From: Planctomycetota bacterium | GTDB lineage: Bacteria > Planctomycetota > PLA2 > JAEUHO01 | Direction: 5' to 3' | DNA length: 12,976 nt | NCBI GenBank assembly: GCA_024639415.1 | Contig: JAHEIK010000065.1 | Span: 1 to 12,976 of the forward strand | In this document: positions 1-6,945 of the stretch, one piece after another | Numbering within the stretch: the stretch's first letter is position 1 | Layout of the letters: every line of letters begins with the position of its first letter | The notes under the pieces: model-generated | What the model saw: only the letters and a program-made list of their open reading frames with translations | The model's database searches: none | Told to the model about the DNA's origin: nothing | Program-made: the position numbers and the translations under genes

Positions 1-4
1 GCCC

Positions 5-1555
5 CTACTGCGCCGCAATCCAGGAGCGCTCGTAGGTGAACAGCCCCGGCGCGTCGAAGTCCAGGCCGCTCAGGGCAGCCTGGGCCGCGGCCACGTCACC
101 CCGGACGCGCGCCGCATGCGAGGCGCGCCACGCGGCGACCGCCCGCTCGGTCTTCTCGGCGTCCAAGCCGCGGTCCTCACACCACCAGCGGAACCAGGCC
201 TCGGTGACCGCGGCGCGCGTCACGCGCTCCAGCGTGCCGTCCAGCGCGGCGACCGCGACCTCGCCGTCGAGGAAGATCGAGGCCATGTCCTTGGCGAACT
301 GCACCTTGTCGCGCGCCGCGCGCAGCGTCAGGAGGTTGGGGAAGCCGTGGTACTTCTTCGCGTGCCTGTGCAGGTACTGCAGCACGTCGCGCCACAGCCC
401 GTGACGGGCGTCACGCTCGATGGCGACCCCCGACTCCGGCGTCTCGTCGGTCAGGAGGCCGATCCAGCAGCCTTCGAGCCCACGCTCCTTCAGGTCCTGG
501 ATCGAGCGTGCTGCGGTCCGGCGGATCTCGACCGCCGGGTCGTGCAAGTACTTGGGGAAGGCAGTGAGGAAAGCCGGCTGGCCCAGAGCCACGAGCGCCG
601 AGAGGGCCTGGCGCCGCTCGGCCGGTGTGCCCGTGCCCTCCAGGATGGCCTGCAGGCGATCGGCGACCCCCTCGGCCCACGCGGGATGGCGCGCGAGGAT
701 GAGCATCCCCCCCATCCGTACGCGATGGTCCTCATCATCGAGGCTCTTCTGCACCAGCGCGCGCATACGGTCGGCATCCACCGCGGCGGGACACGGCGCG
801 GCGGGCTGCTTGCGGAAGGACATGCGCACGAGGATCTGCATGAAGCGCAGGCGCACCAGGTGGTCAGCGTCCGTCTCGGCGACCTCGAGCAACGTGGAGG
901 CGCTCTCGCAGTCCTTGAATCGTTCGGCAGCACCGGCCGAGGCGATCATCAGATCGCGCTCGTCGCGACCATGGACGTTCGACTTGCCGGAGCGGCGCAG
1001 CAGCGGCCGTAGCTGCGGCATGACCTCTGTCATCTTGATCTTGGAGGCCAGCTGGACGGCGTGCATGCGCGTCATGTCGCCATCGCTCTGCAGCCACTCG
1101 ACGATCGTCTCGCGCACGCGGTAGCGCGGATCCTCCACGTACTCCTTCTCGAAGTAGTCCTTGTGGGCCAGGGTGTCGAGGATCACGCCGCGCGTGTGCA
1201 GCGAGCCCGAGCGCAGCAGCGGGTTGACCTTGGAGAGCCGGTTGAAGTGCTCGATGAGGAGGTTGCAGCAGATGGCGCGCACACCGAAGGTGTGGTCCTC
1301 GTCCTGGATGGACGAGAGCAGCTCGTCGATCACGAGGTCGCGGTCGGCATGCGTCTTCAGCGTCTCGATGTGGCTGCTGCGCGCGCGGCCGTCCTGGGCG
1401 TGCAGCCCGTTGATCGCCAGCTTGATCTCGATCTGAGGCCAGAGGATCACGACGACGGCCGCGACGATGGCGATGACGGGCAGGCCGATCATCAGATAGC
1501 GCCGCCAGGGGGTACCGGCGGCGGGCGCGTTGGAGGAGGCGGGGGTATCGGTCAC
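5..1555 (-). CDS. Membrane-anchored HEAT-repeat protein
   Basis: This 516-residue protein opens with a short Pro/Ala/Ser-rich cytoplasmic stretch, then WRR and a single hydrophobic helix at about residues 20-39. That pattern predicts an N-in, C-out membrane anchor. The rest is mostly helical, with repeated pairs carrying the HEAT-like pattern of Asp-x-x-x-x-Val-Arg (for example DEDHRVRMGGMLIL, DPAVEIRRTAARSI, DPRYRVRETIVEW). HEAT arrays are protein-protein scaffolds, so a scaffold or adaptor role outside the membrane is inferred, with no enzyme motif seen. The last 100 residues or so (from KYHGFPNLL) look less repeat-like and contain a Trp-rich segment. The start is GTG at 1553-1555, preceded by GAGGAG about 8 bases upstream. 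It is transcribed away from the pseudouridine synthase gene and looks like a single-gene unit. The partner is unknown. Confidence 0.8.
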   Translation of the reverse strand: MTDTPASSNAPAAGTPWRRYLMIGLPVIAIVAAVVVILWPQIEIKLAINGLHAQDGRARSSHIETLKTHADRDLVIDELLSSIQDEDHTFGVRAICCNLLIEHFNRLSKVNPLLRSGSLHTRGVILDTLAHKDYFEKEYVEDPRYRVRETIVEWLQSDGDMTRMHAVQLASKIKMTEVMPQLRPLLRRSGKSNVHGRDERDLMIASAGAAERFKDCESASTLLEVAETDADHLVRLRFMQILVRMSFRKQPAAPCPAAVDADRMRALVQKSLDDEDHRVRMGGMLILARHPAWAEGVADRLQAILEGTGTPAERRQALSALVALGQPAFLTAFPKYLHDPAVEIRRTAARSIQDLKERGLEGCWIGLLTDETPESGVAIERDARHGLWRDVLQYLHRHAKKYHGFPNLLTLRAARDKVQFAKDMASIFLDGEVAVAALDGTLERVTRAAVTEAWFRWWCEDRGLDAEKTERAVAAWRASHAARVRGDVAAAQAALSGLDFDAPGLFTYERSWIAAQ

Positions 1556-1647
1556 GTGGGAGCTCCTCGGTCTACCGAAGGGCCGGAGGGTACAACAGGA
1601 GTGCTTGCAACCGGTCCTCAGCGTCGAACGCCGCAGGGAGAGCCCCC
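1556..1647. promoter_or_regulatory. Divergent control region between HEAT gene and rluD
   Basis: These 92 bases separate two divergent genes and should hold both promoters. On the minus strand the sequence GTACCCTC (TACCCT at 1587-1592) lies about 32 bases upstream of the HEAT gene start and fits a GC-rich -10 element. The same octamer occurs upstream of the C45 lipoprotein gene. I see no convincing -35 hexamer at the right spacing. On the plus strand TACAAC at 1591-1596 could serve the synthase gene, but this is weak. Confidence 0.35.
1635..1640 (+). promoter_or_regulatory. Shine-Dalgarno supporting AUU start of rluD
   Basis: AGGGAG sits 7 bases before an in-frame ATT at 1648. It is the best ribosome-binding match upstream of the S4 domain. 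A second candidate, GAAGG at 1666-1670, sits 7 bases before an in-frame ATC at 1678. No ATG, GTG or TTG exists in this frame between the stop at 1474 and the ATG at 1831, so one of these two sites probably decides the start. Confidence 0.45.
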
Positions 1648-2610
1648 ATTCCCGCCCCCGAGCCCGAAGGCAGCCGTATCGATCTGGTCCTGGGCCCGGA
1701 AGCCCGCGGGCAGCGGCTCGACCGCGCTCTGGCCGATCGCTTCCCGGATCAGTCGCGCACGGTCGTCACGGCCTGGATCCGGGACGGCCGCGTCCACGTC
1801 GCAGGCACGGCCGTCCCCGCCAAGGCGCGCATGCAGGGTGGCGAGGACGTCGTGGTGTGGATCCCGCCGCCGCGGCCCACGCACCTCGTGCCCCAGGAGA
1901 TCCCGCTCGACCTCCTGCACGAAGACGCCGACATCCTGATTGTCAACAAGCCCACGGGGCTGACGGTGCACCCCGGGGCGGGGCAGCCGGACGGAACGCT
2001 CGCCAACGCCCTCGCGTGGCATCTGCGGGGCCTGCCCGAGCTGGGCGGCTCCGACCGCCCGGGCATCGTGCATCGCCTCGACAAGGCGACGTCGGGGGTC
2101 ATGGTGATCGCGCGCACGGAGGCCGCCCAGCGCACCCTCTCGCAAGCTTTCGCGGAGCGCGCGGTGGCCAAGACCTACCTCGCGTGCGTGCATGGCCGGC
2201 CAAGCGACGAGCGAGGCGACATCGACGCCGCCATCGGGCGCGCGCCCCAGCACCGCACCAAGATGGCGATCCGCCGCGAGGGCGGCCGCGACGCCTTCAC
2301 GGCCTGGCGCATCGAGCGCACCCTGCCGCGCCACACCCTCGTGCGCTGCCTGCCGCGCACCGGCCGGACCCACCAGATCCGGGTGCACCTGGCCCACCTC
2401 GGCCACCCGATCGTGGGCGACAAGACGTACGGCCGGCCGAACGCGCCGGGTGAGGAGCACGCACCGCGCCTGCTGCTGCACGCATGGCGTATCGGTTTCC
2501 GCCATCCCGGCACCGGGGAGTCCGTCTCGTTCGAGGCGCCCCTACCGCAGGATTTCCAGGCTGCCCTTGGCGCCCTGGCGGCCCTCGAGCCGCCCCGCCG
2601 CAGGAGGTGA
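1648..2610 (+). CDS. rluD: RluD-type 23S rRNA pseudouridine synthase with non-AUG start
   Basis: This is an RluA-family pseudouridine synthase, of the type that converts specific uridines of 23S rRNA helix 69 to pseudouridine during large-subunit assembly. Counted from ATT 1648 it is 320 residues, close to E. coli RluD (326). Residues about 20-70 form an S4 RNA-binding domain (GQRLDRALADRFP, then WIRDGRVHVAG). The catalytic domain follows with IVNKPTGLTVHPGAG, the signature HRLDKATSG with catalytic Asp145, and RTGRTHQIRVHLAHLGHPIVGD. The HPGAG-x-PDGT segment favours RluD over RluA or RluC. The first canonical start, ATG 1831, would delete almost the whole S4 domain, so I place the start at ATT 1648; ATC 1678 is the alternative. 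The last codons contain the ribosome-binding site of the mutase gene, so the two are probably co-transcribed and translationally coupled. Family is certain; the exact start is not. Confidence 0.85.
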   Translation: MPAPEPEGSRIDLVLGPEARGQRLDRALADRFPDQSRTVVTAWIRDGRVHVAGTAVPAKARMQGGEDVVVWIPPPRPTHLVPQEIPLDLLHEDADILIVNKPTGLTVHPGAGQPDGTLANALAWHLRGLPELGGSDRPGIVHRLDKATSGVMVIARTEAAQRTLSQAFAERAVAKTYLACVHGRPSDERGDIDAAIGRAPQHRTKMAIRREGGRDAFTAWRIERTLPRHTLVRCLPRTGRTHQIRVHLAHLGHPIVGDKTYGRPNAPGEEHAPRLLLHAWRIGFRHPGTGESVSFEAPLPQDFQAALGALAALEPPRRRR

Positions 2611-2612
2611 CC

Positions 2613-4301
2613 ATGTCCGACACCCAGCCCGACGCCGAGCACGAGACCCAAGCGGAGACACCGCTGCAGCGCTGGCTCGCGAGCACCTACGCGAAGTCGA
2701 CGCAGCGCTTTGCCGAGCGCAAGGAGACGTTCCGCACCTCCTCCGGCCTCGAACTCGAGCCCTGCTATGCGCCAGATCCGGCTCCCGCCGACTACGACGA
2801 GCACGTGGGCATGCCCGGCGAGCCGCCGTTCACGCGCGGCGTGCAGGCGACGATGTACCGGGGGCGCCTGTGGACCATGCGCCAGTACGCCGGCTTCGCC
2901 ACGGCCGAAGAGAGCAACCGCCGCTACCGAGCATTGCTCGAGCAAGGCACGACCGGGCTCTCGGTGGCCTTCGACCTGCCGACGCAGATCGGCTACGACC
3001 CGGACGACGCCATGGCGGCGGGCGAAGTCGGCCGCGTGGGGGTCTCGATCGCCACGCTGGAGGACATGGAGACGCTGCTCGACGGCATCCCGCTCGACAA
3101 GATCAGCATCTCCATGACCATCAACTCGACGGCCATCGTCCTGCTGTCCTTCCTGATCGCGGTCGCGAAGAAGCAGGGCGTCGAGCCCGCGAGCCTGCGT
3201 GGCACCGTCCAGAACGACATGTTCAAGGAGTTCATCGCGCGCGGCACGCAGCGGCTGCCCGTGCGGCCGTCGCTCCGGCTCGTGACGGACGTCATCGAGT
3301 ACGCCACCAGGGAGATGCCGCGCTTCAACCCGGTGAGCATCAGCGGGTACCACATCCGCGAGGCCGGCGCGACGGCGGTGCAGGAACTCGCCTTCACCCT
3401 CGCCGACGGCATCGGCTACGTGCAGGCCGCCCTCGACCGCGGCCTGGAGGTCGACGCCTTCGCGCCGCGCCTGTCGTTCTTCTTCAACGCCCACAACCAG
3501 CTGTTCGAGGAGGTCGCCAAGTTCCGGGCGGCCCGGCGCCTCTGGGCGCGCGTGATGAAGGAGCGCTTCGGCGCGACGAACCCCAAGAGCCTCATGCTGC
3601 GCTTCCACACGCAGACGGCCGGCTCGACGCTGCAGGCGCGGCAGGTCGACGTGAACGTGGTGCGCGTCACCATGCAGGCACTCGCGGCCGTGCTCGGCGG
3701 CACGCAGTCCCTGCACACCAACGGACGCGACGAAGCGCTCAATCTCCCGTCGGAGGAGGCGGCCGTGCTCGCGCTGCGCACGCAGCAGGTGCTGGCGCAC
3801 GAGAGCGGCGTCACCGACGTCATCGACCCGCTCGGCGGCTCGCCGTACGTCGAGGAACTCACCGACCGCATCGAGGCGGAGGCCCTGGCGCTGATCGAGC
3901 GGATCGACGCGCTGGGTGGCACGCTCGCAGCCGTCGAGGCGGGCTTCCCCCAGCAGCACATCGAGAAGAGCGCGTACGACGCCCAGCGCCGGATCGAGTC
4001 GGGCGAGGACATCGTGGTCGGCGTCAACCGCTTCGAGGCGGCCGACGGTGCCCCGGCGATCGAGTTCGAGCTCGACGCGGCGATGGAGTCGCGCGCCGTC
4101 GAGCGCGTCCAGGCCTTCCGCGCCGGCCGGGACGAGGCCGCAGTGAGCGCCGCACTCGAGCACCTTGCTGCTGCGCTCGCCGGGGAGGACAACCTCGTCC
4201 CCGTCGTCCTCGCCTGCGTCGAGGCGGGGGCCTCGATCGGCGAGATCATGGCGCGCATGGAAGCGCGCTACGGGACCTTCCTCGCTCCGGCGGCAAGCTG
4301 A
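2613..4301 (+). CDS. Methylmalonyl-CoA mutase, catalytic (alpha) subunit
   Basis: This 562-residue protein is the substrate-binding TIM-barrel subunit of an adenosylcobalamin-dependent acyl-CoA mutase. It should interconvert methylmalonyl-CoA and succinyl-CoA in propionate and odd-chain or branched-chain carbon metabolism. Recognisable blocks are RQYAGFATAEESN, GLSVAFDLPTQ, TVQNDMFKEF, ISGYHIREAG, DAFAPRLSFFF, TQSLHTNGRDEA and the DPLGGSPYVE block. Tyr92, Gln200, Arg210, Tyr246 and His247 line up with Tyr89, Gln197, Arg207, Tyr243 and His244 of the Propionibacterium enzyme. The Tyr92/Arg210 pair indicates methylmalonyl-CoA; isobutyryl- and 2-hydroxyisobutyryl-CoA mutases replace these residues. 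The protein ends where the B12-binding DxHxxG domain would begin, so a separate small subunit is required and is not in this window. The start ATG 2613 has a perfect AGGAGG at 2602-2607 inside the end of rluD. Confidence 0.92.
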   Translation: MSDTQPDAEHETQAETPLQRWLASTYAKSTQRFAERKETFRTSSGLELEPCYAPDPAPADYDEHVGMPGEPPFTRGVQATMYRGRLWTMRQYAGFATAEESNRRYRALLEQGTTGLSVAFDLPTQIGYDPDDAMAAGEVGRVGVSIATLEDMETLLDGIPLDKISISMTINSTAIVLLSFLIAVAKKQGVEPASLRGTVQNDMFKEFIARGTQRLPVRPSLRLVTDVIEYATREMPRFNPVSISGYHIREAGATAVQELAFTLADGIGYVQAALDRGLEVDAFAPRLSFFFNAHNQLFEEVAKFRAARRLWARVMKERFGATNPKSLMLRFHTQTAGSTLQARQVDVNVVRVTMQALAAVLGGTQSLHTNGRDEALNLPSEEAAVLALRTQQVLAHESGVTDVIDPLGGSPYVEELTDRIEAEALALIERIDALGGTLAAVEAGFPQQHIEKSAYDAQRRIESGEDIVVGVNRFEAADGAPAIEFELDAAMESRAVERVQAFRAGRDEAAVSAALEHLAAALAGEDNLVPVVLACVEAGASIGEIMARMEARYGTFLAPAAS

Positions 4302-4308
4302 CGTGAGG

Positions 4309-4338
4309 TTCGGTCCGCCGCAGGGTGGCCCGTACACT
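4309..4338 (+). promoter_or_regulatory. Possible promoter of phosphatase-GT87 operon
   Basis: In the 54-base gap after the mutase gene, GTACACTC (TACACT at 4333-4338) resembles a -10 element. TTCGGT lies 18 bases upstream as a poor -35 candidate. The motif resembles the GTACCCTC seen ahead of two minus-strand genes in this window. It would let the phosphatase operon be expressed separately from the mutase, but read-through is equally possible. Confidence 0.25.
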
Positions 4339-4355
4339 CGCCACGGAGGAGTCAC

Positions 4356-5045
4356 GTGACCGGGACCGACGAGCAGCCTGCGCCGAGCGCCACCCGCCGG
4401 ATCCGGTGGCGCCTGCACGTGACCATCGCCGTGGTCATCACAGCCCTGGCCCTCGGGCTCTGGTGGTGGCTCGAGGGCGGACGCAACCTCTTCTTCCCCA
4501 AGAACTGGGGCGTCGTCGAAGAGGGCCGCATCTACCGCAGCGGACGCATCCACCGGCGCCTGATCGAGGACGTGCTGAAGGAGCACGAGATCCAGGTGGT
4601 CATCGATCTCGCCGGAACCGACGACTGGGACGCCAACTTCCAACCCGAGCGCGATGCGGCGCAGACGCTCGGCATCGAGCACATCACGTTCAAGCGCCTC
4701 GACGGGCACGGGATCGGAGCGTTCGACGACTACGAGCGGGCCTTCGCGCGCCTGCTCGAGGCGCGCCGCGACGGCACGCCGATCCTGGTCCACTGCGGCG
4801 GCGGCTCCGAGCGCACCGGCGTCATGTTCGCGTGGTACCGCATGCTGCTGCACGGCTGGGATGGGGCACGCGCGTGGGATGAGTACGTGAAGTACCGCGG
4901 CAGCGTGCCGAAGAGCGACGCCCTGCGCACGCTCGTGAACGAGTACTTCCCGGCCATCGTCGAGCGCATGCAAGCGCGCGGCTTGCTGGACAAGGCGCCG
5001 GAGCCCTTGCCGCTGTTCGGTCCGGCCGGGAGCAAGGCCAAGTGA
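4356..5045 (+). CDS. Membrane-anchored dual-specificity (tyrosine) phosphatase
   Basis: This 229-residue protein has one N-terminal membrane helix at about residues 21-39, preceded by Arg-rich sequence, and a cysteine-dependent phosphatase domain. The P-loop is HCGGGSERTG at residues 146-155, matching H-C-x-x-G-x-x-R with nucleophile Cys147 and phosphate-binding Arg153. Upstream it shows the family opening VVEEGRIYRSGRI and the beta-strand IQVVIDLAG. Enzymes of this Siw14/DSP-like group dephosphorylate phosphotyrosine, phosphoserine/threonine or inositol pyrophosphates; the substrate here cannot be read from sequence. The topology places the catalytic domain outside the cytoplasmic membrane, which favours a phospholipid-linked or envelope substrate (inference). 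The start is GTG 4356 with GGAGGA 5 bases upstream. The stop overlaps the next gene's start by four bases (GTGA), indicating translational coupling with the membrane protein and the glycosyltransferase. Confidence 0.85.
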   Translation: MTGTDEQPAPSATRRIRWRLHVTIAVVITALALGLWWWLEGGRNLFFPKNWGVVEEGRIYRSGRIHRRLIEDVLKEHEIQVVIDLAGTDDWDANFQPERDAAQTLGIEHITFKRLDGHGIGAFDDYERAFARLLEARRDGTPILVHCGGGSERTGVMFAWYRMLLHGWDGARAWDEYVKYRGSVPKSDALRTLVNEYFPAIVERMQARGLLDKAPEPLPLFGPAGSKAK

Positions 5046-5677
5046 AGCCGGGCGATCGCCTCATTCTCGGCACGCTCGCCCGCGCCGTGCTCTACATGGC
5101 AGGCCTCTGGGTACTCGGCCACGTGCTGATCCTGCGCCTCGAACAGAACGACGCGTGGAGGATCTTCGGAGAGAACGGCACACTGGAGGTCGCGCAGGTC
5201 GTGCTCCTCGTCGTGATCGGACTCCTCGGCGTGCTCCTCGCCCGCGGGCGCCCCGTGTCGCGGCCGCTGTCCGTGCTGCTGGCGGGCTTTGCCCTTGCGG
5301 CGATCGTGCGCGAGCACAACAACTGGTTCAAGGAGGTGGTCGGCTCCGGCGCGTGGCAGGCCGTCGTCGCCGCGGTCCTGATCCCCACCTTGCTGATCGC
5401 GCGTCGCGCGCGGGGCAGCGTACGCGGGGCGCTGGCCGACCTCATCCAGCGCCCGGCCTTCGGCTGGCTCGCTGCGGGCCTCGCGATCTTCGTGTACGGC
5501 CAGGTGCTCGACGAGCGACCGATCTGGGACCTGCTGCTGGACAACGTCGTTCCCTACGCGGCCCAGCGCATGGCCGAGGAATGCGTGGAGACCGCGGCGT
5601 ACTGGCTCCTCGCCGCGGGCTTCTTCGAGTGGTGGCTGACCGCGCCGCGGGGCACGGCGGACGGCCCGGCCTCATGA
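5042..5677 (+). CDS. Six-helix integral membrane protein of unknown function
   Basis: This 211-residue protein is mostly hydrophobic, with probable membrane helices at about residues 10-30, 48-67, 76-90, 105-120, 140-155 and 182-198. Polar residues sit at or in the membrane: Glu44 and Glu49 (ENGTLE), Arg90-Glu91 in REHNNWFKE, and a Glu179-Glu180-x-x-Glu183 cluster at the last helix. That layout (Glu-rich helix 2, an RE-x-x motif after helix 3, and an EE-x-x-E motif before the final helix) resembles an unnamed group of small bacterial membrane proteins I have seen, but I cannot attach a function. It starts with GTG inside the phosphatase stop (GTGA overlap), and its own stop overlaps the start of the glycosyltransferase (ATGA). 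It is therefore very likely co-produced with both and may be a partner of one of them. Confidence 0.75.
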   Translation: MKPGDRLILGTLARAVLYMAGLWVLGHVLILRLEQNDAWRIFGENGTLEVAQVVLLVVIGLLGVLLARGRPVSRPLSVLLAGFALAAIVREHNNWFKEVVGSGAWQAVVAAVLIPTLLIARRARGSVRGALADLIQRPAFGWLAAGLAIFVYGQVLDERPIWDLLLDNVVPYAAQRMAEECVETAAYWLLAAGFFEWWLTAPRGTADGPAS

Positions 5678-6945
5678 CGCGCGACCTGTTCGGCGGCACC
5701 CGTCACGAGCGCATCCGCGCCGTGCTCGTCTGCACCGTGGTCGTCCTCTTCCTCGGCTTCCTCGCCGTCAAGGCTGTGCGCCGCTCGATCCGCGGCGGGG
5801 GCTCGCGCTACGACGAGAACGTCGAGTTCAGCCGCGTGCTGGTCTACGAGCGCGTCAACGTCTACGAGGTCTATCCGGCGCAGGCCACGCACACGAAGTA
5901 CCCGCCGTTCTACTTCGTGTACGTCGCGCCGTTCGTGCCGCTGCCGACAGGCCTCGGCGCCTCGCTTTGGTACCTGCTGAACCTCGCGTGCGTGACGGCG
6001 ACCCTGGTGATGGCCGTGCGCCTGGCGTGGCCGGTGGGCTCCCCGCGCCCGCCGCCGCTCATCGCCTTCGCACTGCTGACGGGCGTGATGAGCTGGATCA
6101 CGATCACGAACCTGAGCGTGTCGCAGGTCAACATCCAGATCGGCTTCTTCGTGGTGCTCGGCCTCTACCTGATCCACCGCGGCCGCGAGGAAAGCGGCGG
6201 CTTCGCGCTGATGGTGGCGGCGATGCTCAAGCTGACGCCGGCGCTTCTGATCGTGTGGCTGGCCGTGCGCGGACGCTGGAGAGCCGTGCGCGGCGCCGCC
6301 ATCGGCTTCGTCGGGCTGTGGGCCCTGGTGTCGCTGGTGCTCGGAGCGGAGCACGCCATCGCAGCGACACGCAGCTGGATCGACGTGCTGATCCCCTTCG
6401 CACGCGACGGAGTGCTGGGCGAGGGCATCGGCGGCGTACGCGGAACGAACCAGTCGCTCGCCGCCGCGGCGTTCCGCTTCCTGGCCGACGTGCCGGCGGC
6501 AGCGCACATCGAGGGCTTCCAGGTCAACGTGCTCGCCCTCGCCCACGGGACGGTGAACACGATCGTGCGCGTGCTGAACGTCCTGTTCCTGCTCGGCGCC
6601 CTCTGGGTGCTCGGCCGCGGGCCCGTCGCCGTCCGCTCTGCGCGCTTCGTGCGGGAGGCCGCACTGCTGATGGTCCTGACGCTGGTCATCTCCCCCATCA
6701 CGTGGAGCAACCACCACATCATCCTGTTCCTGCCCTACGCGCTGTGCCTGCAGGCGTGGCGTGACGCCGAGGCACCACGGCGCAGGCGGCTCTTCGTCGT
6801 CCTGGCCGTCTCGGCGGGCCTCTTCCTGCTCACGTCCCCGTGTCCGCTGCTGCAGGGCTTCAGTCTTCCGCTGCTGGGCGTCCTGATCCTGGGGCTGCTG
6901 CTGGCGCACCTGCTGCGCTCGGAGCGCGCCCAGCCTGCAGCGTGA
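5674..6945 (+). CDS. GT87-type polyprenol-phosphate-sugar glycosyltransferase
   Basis: This 423-residue multi-pass protein has roughly nine or ten membrane helices and belongs to the GT87 (DUF2029) family of GT-C glycosyltransferases. These enzymes move mannose or arabinofuranose from polyprenyl-phosphate carriers onto acceptors on the outer face of the membrane. Family hallmarks seen are the first periplasmic loop with Asp/Glu residues (SRYDENVEFSRV), KYPPF at residues 75-79, SQVN at 150-153 before a helix, MLKLTPALL with Lys186 and Pro189, and RGTNQSL around residues 256-262. The sugar and acceptor are unknown. The ATG start overlaps the stop of the membrane protein upstream by four bases. 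The final helix and tail (about 28 residues) are encoded antisense to the end of another GT87-type gene on the opposite strand. Confidence 0.85.
   Translation: MTRDLFGGTRHERIRAVLVCTVVVLFLGFLAVKAVRRSIRGGGSRYDENVEFSRVLVYERVNVYEVYPAQATHTKYPPFYFVYVAPFVPLPTGLGASLWYLLNLACVTATLVMAVRLAWPVGSPRPPPLIAFALLTGVMSWITITNLSVSQVNIQIGFFVVLGLYLIHRGREESGGFALMVAAMLKLTPALLIVWLAVRGRWRAVRGAAIGFVGLWALVSLVLGAEHAIAATRSWIDVLIPFARDGVLGEGIGGVRGTNQSLAAAAFRFLADVPAAAHIEGFQVNVLALAHGTVNTIVRVLNVLFLLGALWVLGRGPVAVRSARFVREAALLMVLTLVISPITWSNHHIILFLPYALCLQAWRDAEAPRRRRLFVVLAVSAGLFLLTSPCPLLQGFSLPLLGVLILGLLLAHLLRSERAQPAA

Noticed and set aside
2613..4301. Isobutyryl-CoA or 2-hydroxyisobutyryl-CoA mutase
   Set aside because: Those enzymes carry Phe or Ile and Gln where this protein has Tyr92 and Arg210, the methylmalonyl-CoA pair. 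The option remains open only through subunit layout.
2175..4973. A 932-codon open frame on the minus strand across rluD, the mutase and the phosphatase gene
   Set aside because: It is the antisense of three well-supported genes, rich in Arg, Ala, Gly, Asp and His with no domain motif. Very GC-rich DNA leaves long antisense frames open by chance.
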